From: Bacillota bacterium
Lineage (GTDB): Bacteria > Bacillota > Sulfobacillia > JAJZYS01 > JAJZLH01
Length of the DNA stretch: 48,274 nt
NCBI GenBank assembly: GCA_021803575.1
Contig: JAJZLH010000074.1
Coordinates: forward strand, 1 to 48,274
Direction of reading: 5' to 3'
A model generated the notes under the pieces. That model had not been told where the DNA came from. It searched no databases and saw only the letters and a list, made by a program, of their open reading frames with translations. Positions 32,291 through 40,191 of the stretch are shown here, in pieces; the stretch's first letter is position 1; each line of letters starts with the position of its first letter. The translations under genes were made by a program, and so were the position numbers.

Positions 32291-32767
32291 GTGCCTGACA
32301 TTCGGCGTGCAACCATCGACGATGCGGGAGCTATTGCATCTATCCTCCATCTAAAGCGATTGCAGTACGCAGAGTATCAGCCGACGTTCTGGCGGGTGGC
32401 GCCCGATGCGGAAGAACAACACCAACACTTCTTGCGGAAGGTCCTCGGCAAGAGCAACACGATCGCCTTCGTCGCTGAGGCAGATTCAAGCCTCATCGGC
32501 GTAGTGATCGCTGGCGTCATACCGCCCCCTCCGGTGTACGCGCCCGGCGGCCCGACCTGCGCCATCGATGACTTTTGGGTGGTTGACCGCAGTGACTGGC
32601 CAACTGTCGGCAGAGCCCTGATGGCGGAAGTGCTGTTGCGCGCAAGGGAGGAGTTTGCCGCCGCTCAAGCTGTCGTAGTGTGCGCCCGGCGTGACACCCC
32701 AAAGCGGGAGATGTTACGGGCCGAGTCGTTCAGTATCGCCAGCGAGTGGTGGACGCTCCCACTGTAA
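32291..32767 (+). CDS. GNAT family N-acetyltransferase
   Basis: The GTG at 32291 gives 158 residues that begin at the usual GNAT point (MPDIRRATIDDAGAIASILH), with GAGG eight bases upstream. Features are LIGVVIAGV (beta strand), CAIDDFWVVDRSDWPTVGRA in place of the usual acetyl-CoA loop, and a poorly conserved Q/RxxGxG. The substrate is unknown. It is island cargo, convergent with the MFS gene. AT content is higher than in core genes, which supports recent acquisition. Confidence 0.75.
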   Translation: MPDIRRATIDDAGAIASILHLKRLQYAEYQPTFWRVAPDAEEQHQHFLRKVLGKSNTIAFVAEADSSLIGVVIAGVIPPPPVYAPGGPTCAIDDFWVVDRSDWPTVGRALMAEVLLRAREEFAAAQAVVVCARRDTPKREMLRAESFSIASEWWTLPL

Positions 32768-32860
32768 CTATCCTGGCCTGAGTCCACAGCGCTGGTGTAG
32801 GCGTCAACATGCAGGCTGTCGCACCCTGCAAGGGCTCAGGATAGGGGAGAGCAGGATCAC

Positions 32861-34108
32861 TCACCCGGCGAGGCTTCGGAGAGGCTCCAAACGCAAGCCC
32901 TCACGCGGCAATCGCCACGACGGGAGCAACGATGCCGCCAATGGTAGACCGCAGACGAGGCCCCAAAAGGCGAAGGAGGCGTTGATCGACCACGAACTGG
33001 CGATGGCGCCCGTTATCACGGCGCCAAAGGGGTAGAGGGCACTCCCAACGAGAAAGATCGCTCCCTGCACCCTGCCCCACAGCCCCTCGGGCACGCTGAC
33101 CATGACGTGGCTGGCTAGAGCGATGTTGAGTGGCTGGCATATGAGCGCCACAGCGGCCAACATGACGACAATCGGCCATGGGCTGCTGACGAGGGATCCA
33201 AGCAGGCCGGTGAGCGCATAGGCTAAGACCTTGAACAGTAGGAGTGCCTGATAGCGAGTGGACTTGAAGTGCACCGCAAGAAGGGAGCCGAAGAAAGATC
33301 CCACAGCCAGAATGGAAAAACTAGCCCCGACGGAGAGCCCTCCCCGCTCCGCCATCCAGAACACCATTCCGTACAGCATGCCTTGAGACGCAACGTTGAT
33401 CAGTCCGTTGGTAACAGCGTAGACCCTCAGGAAGCTGGATCTGACCACCGTGCCGAGGCCTCGGAACACCTCGTGGGTGGTGACGCTGAGATTGTGCCCA
33501 CCACCCAGAGTCCCCTGGATGCGAGCCAGCACGGCCAGCTCCAGAAGGAATGACATGGCGTCGATCGCGAAGGGGAGGGCGTGGGCCACCGTGAAGATCA
33601 CGCCACCCAGGAGAGGGCCGATCAGGGTGGTGGCTACATACTGCGCCTGCCAGGCCGCCAGGCCCTTCTGAACATCAGCAGTGGGGAGCGTGCTCCGGAG
33701 CGCTGCACTTTGGATCGTCGAGACAGAGGCCCCCACGAACCCATTGATCGCCCAGGCCACTCCGATCAACCAAAATTGAAAGCTCGGGTGCCAAACGATG
33801 CACCCCGCCACCGAGGCAGTGGCCAGGGCACCCAGCACGGCACCGGCCATCATCACCGGCCGCCGTGGCAGGCGATCCGCAACGAAGCCAGCTGGAATGC
33901 GGATTACCAGTGTTCCGATGAATCCGGCCGTCGTCAAGATGCCGGCCAGAACGAAGGAATGAGTGTCGCCGACGATATAGAGCGGCAAGGCTACCAGGCT
34001 AAGGGTGCTGCCGACCTCCGACAGCACGGATGCCAGCCAGAGCCTGCGGAAGTCAGCGTTCGCCGCGAGGACCCGCACTGCATCCTTCAATCCTTCGCCA
34101 GCGGGCAC
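32861..34108 (-). CDS. MFS exporter
   Basis: The 415-residue protein starts at GTG with GGGAGG nine bases upstream. It has twelve predicted helices and looks like the MFS_3 / EntS-type drug or siderophore exporters: NADFRRLWLASVLSEVGSTL, IPAGFVADRLPRRPVMMAGA (motif A), LLGGVIFTVAHALPFAIDAM and LWGRVQGAIFLVGSALYPFG. It would export a small molecule with proton exchange. It is island cargo; together with the GNAT gene it may be a self-protection or resistance pair, but the substrate is unknown. Confidence 0.88.
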   Translation of the reverse strand: MPAGEGLKDAVRVLAANADFRRLWLASVLSEVGSTLSLVALPLYIVGDTHSFVLAGILTTAGFIGTLVIRIPAGFVADRLPRRPVMMAGAVLGALATASVAGCIVWHPSFQFWLIGVAWAINGFVGASVSTIQSAALRSTLPTADVQKGLAAWQAQYVATTLIGPLLGGVIFTVAHALPFAIDAMSFLLELAVLARIQGTLGGGHNLSVTTHEVFRGLGTVVRSSFLRVYAVTNGLINVASQGMLYGMVFWMAERGGLSVGASFSILAVGSFFGSLLAVHFKSTRYQALLLFKVLAYALTGLLGSLVSSPWPIVVMLAAVALICQPLNIALASHVMVSVPEGLWGRVQGAIFLVGSALYPFGAVITGAIASSWSINASFAFWGLVCGLPLAASLLPSWRLPREGLRLEPLRSLAG

Positions 34109-34483
34109 TCGGAAGAGCCTCCCTCAACCTGCCTCAGAGTGGCCTTGGCGGCCTCTTTCAGGAAGAGGAAGGACAAGTCCTTCTCCCGCCTGCTGCTTCA
34201 AGACTCGTAAACCTTGCTCAGGCTCGAGTTTGAGCGGAGTTTTCGCGAGAGCCGCACGGCACATGGGTTCGCGGGCGCGAGAAAATTCGTTGGCACGACA
34301 AACCTGCTTCCTGCCCGCTGCCGGCCGGCCCAATGTTTCAGCATGACGGACTCAACTTGATGGCTATTCTCTCTGTAACCTGCTTCTGGACCGTGTTTGA
34401 GGGGCAGGGTGAGCCCGCCAGGTAGATGAAAGAGCGGGTGGACGGTGGTACAGTACCAGCGCGGCGATTGTAAGCGCCGTGCT

Positions 34484-34558
34484 GGGCCGTAAGTAAACCA
34501 GCGGAGCGCCAGATTCCGAACCCGGAGGACGAGGATCCGACTCCCTCCGGCCCTGCTA
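34484..34558 (+). other. Degenerate tRNA-Arg(CCG)-like sequence
   Basis: The stretch 34484-34558 aligns along its length with a tRNA: GGGCCG at the start pairs with CGGCCC near the end, the middle reads AGCGCCAGATTCCGAACCCG with anticodon loop TTCCGAA (CCG, Arg), then AGGAC and a T-arm-like GAGGATCCGACTCCCTC. The anticodon stem has two mismatches, the D stem is broken and the end is GCTA, not CCA, so it is not functional. A hairpin AGCGCGGCG/CGCCGTGCT precedes it at 34458-34483. The rest of 34109-34613 shows no gene. Confidence 0.5.
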
Positions 34559-34613
34559 AATGTCCTCAGCGATCCCTTTGCATGCAGCTGTCAGACTCGC
34601 GGGCGTGCAAGTC

Positions 34614-34874
34614 GTGTCACCCACCGTCCTCATAGAACAGGGCTTTCGCTTTCGGTTCTACTCCAGCGACATGGGCGAACCCCCGCACATCCACGCTGTC
34701 CACCATTCCGGATCCGCGAAGATTTGGCTCGTGCCGGTGTCGATCGCTCGTTCCAACGGGCTCAGCCGGGCACAGGAGCGGCAGGCGGTCAACATCGTCA
34801 GCCGACACCACTAGGAATTGATGGAGGCATGGCAGAGGTTCGCAGAGAGAGGAGGCCCGGACCTTGATCGTTGA
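34614..34874 (+). pseudogene. DUF4160 gene with an in-frame amber stop
   Basis: The frame reads SPTVLIEQGFRFRFYSSDMG, PPHIHAVHHSGSAKIWLVPV and SIARSNGLSRAQERQAVNIV, the DUF4160 pattern. TAG at 34812-34814 then cuts it, but the same frame goes on ELMEAWQRFAERG, the normal DUF4160 C-terminus (family members read ...HREELLEAW.EFF), to TGA at 34872. So one codon became a stop. The GTG at 34614 fits the family start MSPTV; an ATG at 34560 is also in frame. DUF4160 pairs with DUF2442 in predicted toxin-antitoxin-like modules. Confidence 0.72.
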
Positions 34875-35178
34875 CATGGACCCGACAATCGTTGCCGCGT
34901 CCGTGGCGGACGGCAGCATCCAGGTGTCCCTTCGAGACGGCCGCCAGGTGAGCGCTCCTGTGCGCTGGTTCCCGCGGCTCCAGGCCGCCACGCCGGCACA
35001 GCGGGAACACGTTGAGATCGACCCGGCAGGCACGGCTCTGCACTGGCCAGAACTGGACGAGGACATCGACGTGAGCGCCTTCTTGGCCAAGGAGCGCATT
35101 GCCACCTCTCCGATCTCCGCGCTACTTGTCTCTGACGACGGCTCACTGGCGGAGACCGCTCGACGGGGCAGACCGTAG
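34864..35178 (+). CDS. DUF2442 protein
   Basis: The TTG at 34864 with GGAGG eight bases upstream gives 104 residues; an ATG at 34876 is the alternative. It has the DUF2442 layout: ASVADGSIQVSLRDGRQVSA, VRWFPRLQAATPAQREHVEI, and ALHWPELDEDIDVSAFL with the conserved HWPxxDEDI. A C-terminal extension follows. The start lies inside the tail of the DUF4160 gene, so the two were translated together. DUF2442 is the predicted antitoxin partner; here its partner is interrupted. Confidence 0.82.
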   Translation: MIVDMDPTIVAASVADGSIQVSLRDGRQVSAPVRWFPRLQAATPAQREHVEIDPAGTALHWPELDEDIDVSAFLAKERIATSPISALLVSDDGSLAETARRGRP

Positions 35179-35278
35179 CGGCAGGAGCGATGTCTCAGAG
35201 TCGTGACCGAGTTCATCAGCGTGAGGTGCGTTACACTCGGGCAAGCGGGGCGTTCGCCTACAGCGAAGAACGCGGCTC

Positions 35279-35647
35279 ATGTCCAGCGGCGTGCCCCGCC
35301 CCCGTCGAGGTGGCCGACCAGACCGACCTACCAGGTGGTCGCTGACCTGGCGGGTAACCCGTCCGGACGGGACCTCCCAACGCCCTTACGAGACCTTCGC
35401 CGGTATCAAGACGGCGGCCGCCAAGCACTGGCGGGAGAAGCAGGCAGAGATCGAGAGGCTGGGCACGAGATATGCGCCGCCCCGCAAGCAGATCGTCGGC
35501 GAATATCTGGAGCACTGGCTCACGACTTACGTGGACGTGCAGTTCAGCCCTTCCACCGCCGCCCTCTTCCGGATGCTGGTCCGCCAGCACATAGGGCCCT
35601 ACTGGCGAGCCAGACTTCCGAGAGCCAGGCGTGAGGAGTTAGTGTGA
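35279..35647 (+). pseudogene. Tyrosine integrase, N-terminal remnant
   Basis: The frame has the arm-binding segment (RWSLTWRVTRPDGTSQRPYE ... KTAAAKHWREKQAEIERLGT) and the core-binding SAM-like domain (IVGEYLEHWLTTYVDVQFSP, STAALFRMLVRQHIGPYW) of phage-type integrases. It stops after 122 residues; the catalytic domain with R...HxxR...Y is missing, and only about 130 bases remain before the att repeat. The start codon is uncertain. Its place directly inside the distal repeat is where an island integrase is expected. Confidence 0.78.
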
Positions 35648-35779
35648 AAGTTCATGTGAATTGCGGAGGAAAAGCGGGGGTTGAGCTGCCGGATTCGTAG
35701 GAGCTGGAGAGGCCGGAAATGCGGAACTAGAACGGGTTTCTGGGTCTTAGTAAATACTATTGGCGGAGCCCGTTGCTAG

Positions 35780-35824
35780 ATGGTACGCAGGAGGTCCCCG
35801 GTTCGATCCCGGGCGTTAGCTTCA
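35780..35824 (+). repeat. attR-like copy of the tRNA-Thr(GGU) 3' half
   Basis: 42 of 45 bases match 31031-31075. The changes are one base in the anticodon loop, C to T in the acceptor strand and CCA to TCA, so it is no longer useful as a tRNA end. No 5' half precedes it. From here to 35999 (after the integrase stump and before the membrane-protein gene) I see no gene. Confidence 0.85.
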
Positions 35825-35999
35825 CCTAAAATCAAGGCTCCTCGTACAGCGCGGTGCCCATGACGTTGTCAGTTGGAGCTGCTCGAGAGGACGCACCGAC
35901 TGAGGGCTGTCCGGGAACGTTCACCGCCGGCGGCGGTTCGTCTTGGACGATCCCCTCCGCCGAGAGTGGTGGACGAATGCCTGTTGCTCTGGTGCGCCG

Positions 36000-36545
36000 C
36001 TACGGGCGTAAGTCGTACCAGGTTCGCTTCTCCGACTGCACTTTGGGACTCCGCACGAAGAGACAGGCGACCGCACCAGCGGCCACCGCCAAGGCGGCAC
36101 TGCCGCCAGCCAGGATCGCCATCTCGACCACCCGGACGAAGATGGAGCTATCCAGCGAGGCCACCAATTGGGGCGTCGCCTCACCGGCGTATGGGCCAAG
36201 CGTCTGGGGTGGTGTGCCCAGCCCACCGGCCACCACGTTGACAACCCCAGCCACCAGTCCATTGGCCAGGCCGCAGCTGCCAGCCACCATCCCCCAGGAA
36301 AAGCGCCGCTCACGCTTGGCGATGGCCGCCGCCCAGCCGGCAGTGGCGAGGAGGCCGAGCAGGCAGAGTACGCCAATCAGCGTGGAAGAGCCGCTGGGGC
36401 CCGCGTGCACGGCCCCCAGGTAATCGGCCATCCAAATCAACCCGATCACAGCCGAGAGCAGATAGAGCCAGCGGAACCGGGCGAATTGCCGGGGAGGGGC
36501 CACTCTCGCCAAGGCGCTCATCTCCCAGCGGATGTCTTCGCCCAC
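36000..36545 (-). CDS. Hypothetical four-helix membrane protein
   Basis: The 181-residue frame starts at GTG with AAGGGG about ten bases upstream; an inner ATG (36521) is also possible. Four hydrophobic helices are seen: WLYLLSAVIGLIWMADYLG, STLIGVLCLLGLLATAGWAA, GLANGLVAGVVNVVAGGLG and VVEMAILAGGSAALAVAAGA. It ends with a basic tail. No family is recognised. It is the first gene outside the island and has no partner on its strand within 90 bases. Confidence 0.65.
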   Translation of the reverse strand: MGEDIRWEMSALARVAPPRQFARFRWLYLLSAVIGLIWMADYLGAVHAGPSGSSTLIGVLCLLGLLATAGWAAAIAKRERRFSWGMVAGSCGLANGLVAGVVNVVAGGLGTPPQTLGPYAGEATPQLVASLDSSIFVRVVEMAILAGGSAALAVAAGAVACLFVRSPKVQSEKRTWYDLRP

Positions 36546-36639
36546 ATGACGCCTGCCCCTTCTGGCCCAGAATCACGAGAGACAGCGGGACCTTGCTTCT
36601 GTGCCCCCGATTGTGGCGAGACCATACCTCGCTGCAGAG

Positions 36640-37542
36640 TCACTCCAACCGACCGGTGCCAGGCGCGTACACCCCGAAGGCGTCCCACAGCGGCTCAAGT
36701 GCTTTGACCTCATCGACGTTGGCTGGGGGAAGGCGCTGGGCCGTGCCTCGCACCAGCGCCTGAACCAGCATCATGGCGGCTACTAGCGACTCAATGGCGT
36801 CGCTGACCTGGCTGGGCGCGATCAGCACCTCCTGGGCGTGCCGGGCCAGCGGTGAACCGGGATGATCTGTGATGGCGACGACCGGAATCTGACGCCGGTG
36901 GGCGAACTCGGCGAAGCGCACCGTGAAGGCCGCGTAGCGGCTGAACCCGATGACGATGGCGAGGTCCGCCGCGCCGGCGCGGCCCAGCACGTCCAGCTCA
37001 GCCGGATCGCCGGTCATGGCCTCGGCCTGCTTGCCCCACATCCGGAGATACAGCTCGAGATAGACGGCGAGGGCGGCTGCACTGCGGGCTCCGGCCAGGA
37101 ACACGGTGCGGCTCGCCACGATGCGGTCTACAACCCGCCCCAGCGCGTGCTCGTCGGCGTGGTCGGCCAGCGCCTGGGCCAGGGCCAGGTCTTCGGCCAT
37201 AGCCCGGCCGTATCCGTCCGGCGGATGCGCCCGCGCTCGCAGCAGGCGGTCTCCGGTGCGGAGGTGGGCCCGCACCAGCTGCTGCAAGACCCCGTTCAGG
37301 CCGGGGAAGCCGTCGAGAGCCAGCGCCTGGGCGAAGCGGGTGACCGTTGACTCACTGACGCCGGCCGCCCTGGCCAGTTCGGCCGCGCTGAGAAAGGCGG
37401 CGTCAAGCGGGTCCCTGAGCACGACATCGGCGAGGCGGCGGAAGCCCGGACTGAGGGTGGGATATCGGCGCTGCAACTGGCGGAGGAAGGGATGGGAGAG
37501 GAGGCTGCCGCTGCCCGTGACCGCACTGTCCGACGGTGTCAC
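36640..37542 (-). CDS. MurR/RpiR family transcriptional regulator
   Basis: The GTG at 37542 with GAGGGGG upstream gives 300 residues; the longer frame lies in the aminotransferase gene. An HTH_6 domain (YPTLSPGFRRLADVVLRDPL, AELARAAGVSESTVTRFAQA) is followed by a SIS domain near residues 125-270 (TVFLAGARSAAALAVYLELY, LAIVIGFSRYAAFTVRFAEF, PVVAITDHPGSPLARHA). RpiR proteins usually bind sugar phosphates, but relatives next to amino-acid genes exist. It follows the aminotransferase gene by 16 bases on the same strand and likely controls it. Confidence 0.9.
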   Translation of the reverse strand: MTPSDSAVTGSGSLLSHPFLRQLQRRYPTLSPGFRRLADVVLRDPLDAAFLSAAELARAAGVSESTVTRFAQALALDGFPGLNGVLQQLVRAHLRTGDRLLRARAHPPDGYGRAMAEDLALAQALADHADEHALGRVVDRIVASRTVFLAGARSAAALAVYLELYLRMWGKQAEAMTGDPAELDVLGRAGAADLAIVIGFSRYAAFTVRFAEFAHRRQIPVVAITDHPGSPLARHAQEVLIAPSQVSDAIESLVAAMMLVQALVRGTAQRLPPANVDEVKALEPLWDAFGVYAPGTGRLE

Positions 37543-37558
37543 CCTGATGCCCCCTCTC

Positions 37559-38917
37559 TCAGGACGCGGTGGGTCGGGCCAGGGCGCGCCCCAGGTCGGA
37601 GAAGGCGCCCGCCCAGGCCTCGAGGGATTTCCGGGCCGTGGCATCGTCGTGGGCGGTCGACACCGACAGCCGGTGCTGCGGTTTGGTGAAGACGCCGCGG
37701 GCCATGGCGAAGAAGTCAAAGGCGCGCCGCCGCTCCAGGGCGGTACCGGCCCAGGCCGGTGCGTCTTTGGGAGCCTCCTCGGCGAAGAAGAGGTCGAAGA
37801 CGGTGCCGATGCCGGCGGTGCGCACCTGGAACCCACAGGCTGCCCCGGCCTGTTCCAGCCCGGCCCGCAGGCGGTCGGCGTGGGCGACCAGGGCCGGGAA
37901 CACGCCCGGCTCCTCCAGGACCCCGACCGTGGCCAGCCCGGCTGAGAGCGCCAGGGGATTGGCATTGAAGGTGCCGCTGTGAAAGACGGGGCCGCCCTCC
38001 TTCGGACTTCTCAGCGGCGAACAGAGGTCGATCAGGTCACGCCGGCCCCCGACCACCCCAATCGGCAGGCCGCCGCCGATCACCTTGCCTAGGCAGGTGA
38101 GGTCCGGGGCCACCTGGTACCAGCCCTGAGCGCCGCCCAGCGCCACCCGGAACCCGGTCTTGACCTCGTCGAAGATGAGCGGGATGCCGAGTTCTCGGGT
38201 GAATCCTCGGAGCTGGCGCAAAAAAGCCGGATCGGCCGGCACGACGCCGCCCAGAAGCGGTTCCAGGATCACGGCCCCGATCTCCGGCCCGTGCTCGCGG
38301 AGGAGGGCGTCGCAGGGTGCCCAGTCGTTGAAGGGCAGCACGAAGGTGTGCTCGACTACGAAGGGGGGAAGGCCGTACGAGCTGGCGATGGTCTCGCCGG
38401 CCCGGGGGTTCGCCGGCTCGCTGCTGACCAGCACCCGGTCATGGGCGCCGTGATAGTGACCGGCAAACTTGGCGACCTTGCTGCGGCCGGTGTAGGCCAG
38501 GGCGAGGCGCAGGGCCAGCATGGTGGCCTCCAGGCCGGAGTTGGTGTAGCGCAGGCGCTCGATGCTGGGATAGAGCGACTGAATGCGTTCGGCCAGGAGT
38601 CCCTCTTCTGATGAGGGCGCCCCGAACACCACCGTGCCGGAGCGCTCCCAGACGCCAGCGATGGCCTGGTGAAGCGCCGGGTGGCCGTGGCCGAGAACGA
38701 GGGCGCCGAAGGCCAGAAGGTAGTCGACGTAGCGGTGGCCGTCCACATCGTGTAGATGGGCCCCCCGCCCCTCGGCAAAGGTGAGCGGGTAGGGCGCATA
38801 GTACTTGATGTTGGCGTGCACCCCTCCGGGCGTCTGGCGGGAGCGCTCTTCGTAGAGCCGGCGCGACTCGGGAGTCCGCGCCTCGTACTGCTCAGTAAAC
38901 CCGTCTGCAACACTCAT
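37559..38917 (-). CDS. Class III aminotransferase, glutamate-1-semialdehyde aminomutase-like
   Basis: The ATG at 38917 gives 452 residues; GGAGG lies twelve bases before it and the upstream open frame is a shadow. Fold type I PLP features are clear: TPGGVHANIKYYAPYPLTFA, GALVLGHGHPAL, NSGLEATMLALRLA, GHYHGAHD, FDEVKTGFR (Asp250) and GKVIGGGLPIG with the PLP lysine K278. It resembles HemL and related aminomutases or transaminases, but no haem genes are nearby. The substrate is unknown. It is co-directional with the RpiR gene and divergent from the C45-type hydrolase. Confidence 0.88.
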   Translation of the reverse strand: MSVADGFTEQYEARTPESRRLYEERSRQTPGGVHANIKYYAPYPLTFAEGRGAHLHDVDGHRYVDYLLAFGALVLGHGHPALHQAIAGVWERSGTVVFGAPSSEEGLLAERIQSLYPSIERLRYTNSGLEATMLALRLALAYTGRSKVAKFAGHYHGAHDRVLVSSEPANPRAGETIASSYGLPPFVVEHTFVLPFNDWAPCDALLREHGPEIGAVILEPLLGGVVPADPAFLRQLRGFTRELGIPLIFDEVKTGFRVALGGAQGWYQVAPDLTCLGKVIGGGLPIGVVGGRRDLIDLCSPLRSPKEGGPVFHSGTFNANPLALSAGLATVGVLEEPGVFPALVAHADRLRAGLEQAGAACGFQVRTAGIGTVFDLFFAEEAPKDAPAWAGTALERRRAFDFFAMARGVFTKPQHRLSVSTAHDDATARKSLEAWAGAFSDLGRALARPTAS

Positions 38918-38935
38918 CGCAGACTGAGACCTCCA

Positions 38936-38961
38936 ATGCAAAATGTCTTGCATACATGCAA
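38936..38961. promoter_or_regulatory. Operator-like ATGCAA/TTGCAT repeats
   Basis: ATGCAA (38936-38941), TTGCAT (38948-38953) and ATGCAA (38956-38961) alternate. The last two form the perfect inverted repeat TTGCAT-AC-ATGCAA. They lie in the 108-base gap between divergent genes and are a good candidate site for the RpiR regulator. Confidence 0.6.
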
Positions 38962-39025
38962 CCACGCCCTGTACGCTGTGGCAAGAGTCTGCGCCAGGAG
39001 ACATGCCGAGAGGGAGGCGCCAGCG

Positions 39026-40060
39026 ATGGCGATCGAGGTCAGCGAGGAGAATCAGGGCGGCATCCGCCGGATGCGGGTGAGGGGGGACCGGACGGCGGCG
39101 TTCACCGAGCTGGGCCGCCGTCTCGGCGGGCCGATCCGCCACACCCTGGAGGTGCTGCCGGCGGCCCGCCGGCTCACGGCGCTGTTGGACACCGACCCGG
39201 GGCAGCGGCAGTTCCGTGCCGTGCTCGATGCCAGCCGGCAGGCCTTCCCGACCGAGTGGGGAGAACTGGCTGCCATGGCCGCCGGCGCTGGAATTCCGGC
39301 CGAACAGCTGACCCTCTTCAACCTGCGGGGAGATCTCGGCGAGGCGCCGGCCGGGCGCTCGGGCTGCAGCGACCTCTCCTGGCGGGGCAGCCGGCTCCTG
39401 ATGGGTCACAACGAGGACGGGAACCGGCACTATCAGGACCTGTGGCTGCTGCTCACCCTTGAGATCGAGGACGACCCCATCCACAGCTGCTTCTGGTACC
39501 CCGGCTTCTTGCCCGCCAACGCCTTCACCTACACCGAGACGGGGCTCGTCTGGACGGTGGACAATCTGCCGGCGCCGCATCCCACCAAGGCGCCCGGCCG
39601 CCACTTTGTGGCGCGGGGCCTGCAACGGCGGGCCACCAGCGCCAGAGAAGCCCGGGCTTACTTGATGGCGCACGACTCGGCCGGCGCCTTTGCCTACAAC
39701 GTGGGCGACGCCTCCGGCGAACTGTTCACGGCGGAGGTGGGCGCCGGTCAGCGGGGCATCGCCGATGCGACGTCCGAGAGTCCGCTCATCTGGCACACCA
39801 ACCACGGACGGTACATGCCGGACCCGCCCCGGCCGACCGGCGGCACGAGTCTGGAGCGGGGGCGGATTCTGGCTGACCTGGCCAGACCGGATGAGGAGCC
39901 GGACACCGACTGGCTGCTCCGGGTCCTGGCGACGCCGCCTCCAGGCGGGGTGTTTGCCAGCGGGGAGAGCGTCACCCTGGTGACCCTGGCCGCGGACCTA
40001 CGGGCCAGACGGGTCGTTTTGAAGCCGCGGGGTGAGGCGCCGGTCACGGTCCTGGGCTGA
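39026..40060 (+). CDS. C45-type Ntn hydrolase / acyltransferase-like protein
   Basis: The ATG at 39026 with GGGAGG eight bases upstream gives 344 residues. It resembles the acyl-CoA:6-aminopenicillanate acyltransferase (peptidase C45) family, whose members cleave themselves before an N-terminal Cys: RSGCSDLSW (Cys114 after Gly), LLMGHNEDGNRHY, LVWTVDNLPAPHP, ARAYLMAHDSAGAFAYNVGD and WHTNHGRYM. Such enzymes hydrolyse amides of amino acids or peptides. No signal peptide is seen. It is divergent from the aminotransferase-RpiR pair, which suggests hydrolysis of an amide whose amine is then handled by the aminotransferase (inference). Confidence 0.82.
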   Translation: MAIEVSEENQGGIRRMRVRGDRTAAFTELGRRLGGPIRHTLEVLPAARRLTALLDTDPGQRQFRAVLDASRQAFPTEWGELAAMAAGAGIPAEQLTLFNLRGDLGEAPAGRSGCSDLSWRGSRLLMGHNEDGNRHYQDLWLLLTLEIEDDPIHSCFWYPGFLPANAFTYTETGLVWTVDNLPAPHPTKAPGRHFVARGLQRRATSAREARAYLMAHDSAGAFAYNVGDASGELFTAEVGAGQRGIADATSESPLIWHTNHGRYMPDPPRPTGGTSLERGRILADLARPDEEPDTDWLLRVLATPPPGGVFASGESVTLVTLAADLRARRVVLKPRGEAPVTVLG

Positions 40061-40191
40061 GGGCTCAGGGGTGTCTCGTGTCGGCATCGGGTCGTGCTGC
40101 CGCCTGGAGGAGCCGCAGAATGGCGCGTGGCCGGCCGCACGGCGGTGCGTCGTGATCGGCTGTGGCCGAAGAAGCCGTCTGGACCGGTGTT

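Larger units (their letters stand above)
31031..35824. mobile_element. Decayed integrative island in tRNA-Thr(GGU)
   Basis: The element is bounded by a 45-base direct repeat made of the 3' half of tRNA-Thr(GGU): the intact gene end at 31031-31075 and a copy at 35780-35824 with three changes. The central 30 bases (31038-31067 and 35787-35816) are identical. Just inside the distal copy lies an integrase reduced to its N-terminal domains. Cargo is an IS256-type transposase stump, a hypothetical gene, a GNAT protein, an MFS exporter, a DUF4160-DUF2442 pair and a tRNA-like remnant. Base composition is visibly less GC-rich than the surroundings, and pseudogenes are concentrated here. With no complete integrase it is probably immobile. 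Confidence 0.82.

Noticed and set aside
35644-35779. Possible small gene (KVHVNCGGKAGVELPDS) between integrase stump and attR
   Set aside because: The frame is broken by two TAG codons within 30 residues and matches no known excisionase or other family.
35854-36423. 189-residue plus-strand open frame after the island
   Set aside because: The opposite strand encodes a protein with four regular hydrophobic helices and a better ribosome site; the plus frame looks like its shadow.
38918-39805. Upstream half of the long minus-strand frame containing the aminotransferase
   Set aside because: It is antisense to the C45-type hydrolase. Family alignment and the ATG at 38917 place the real start there.
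40100-40191. Near-palindrome GTGGCCGGCCGCAC between the convergent C45 and tnaA genes
   Set aside because: Imperfect and GC-rich; such short palindromes are expected by chance at this composition, and no loop or T tract supports a terminator.
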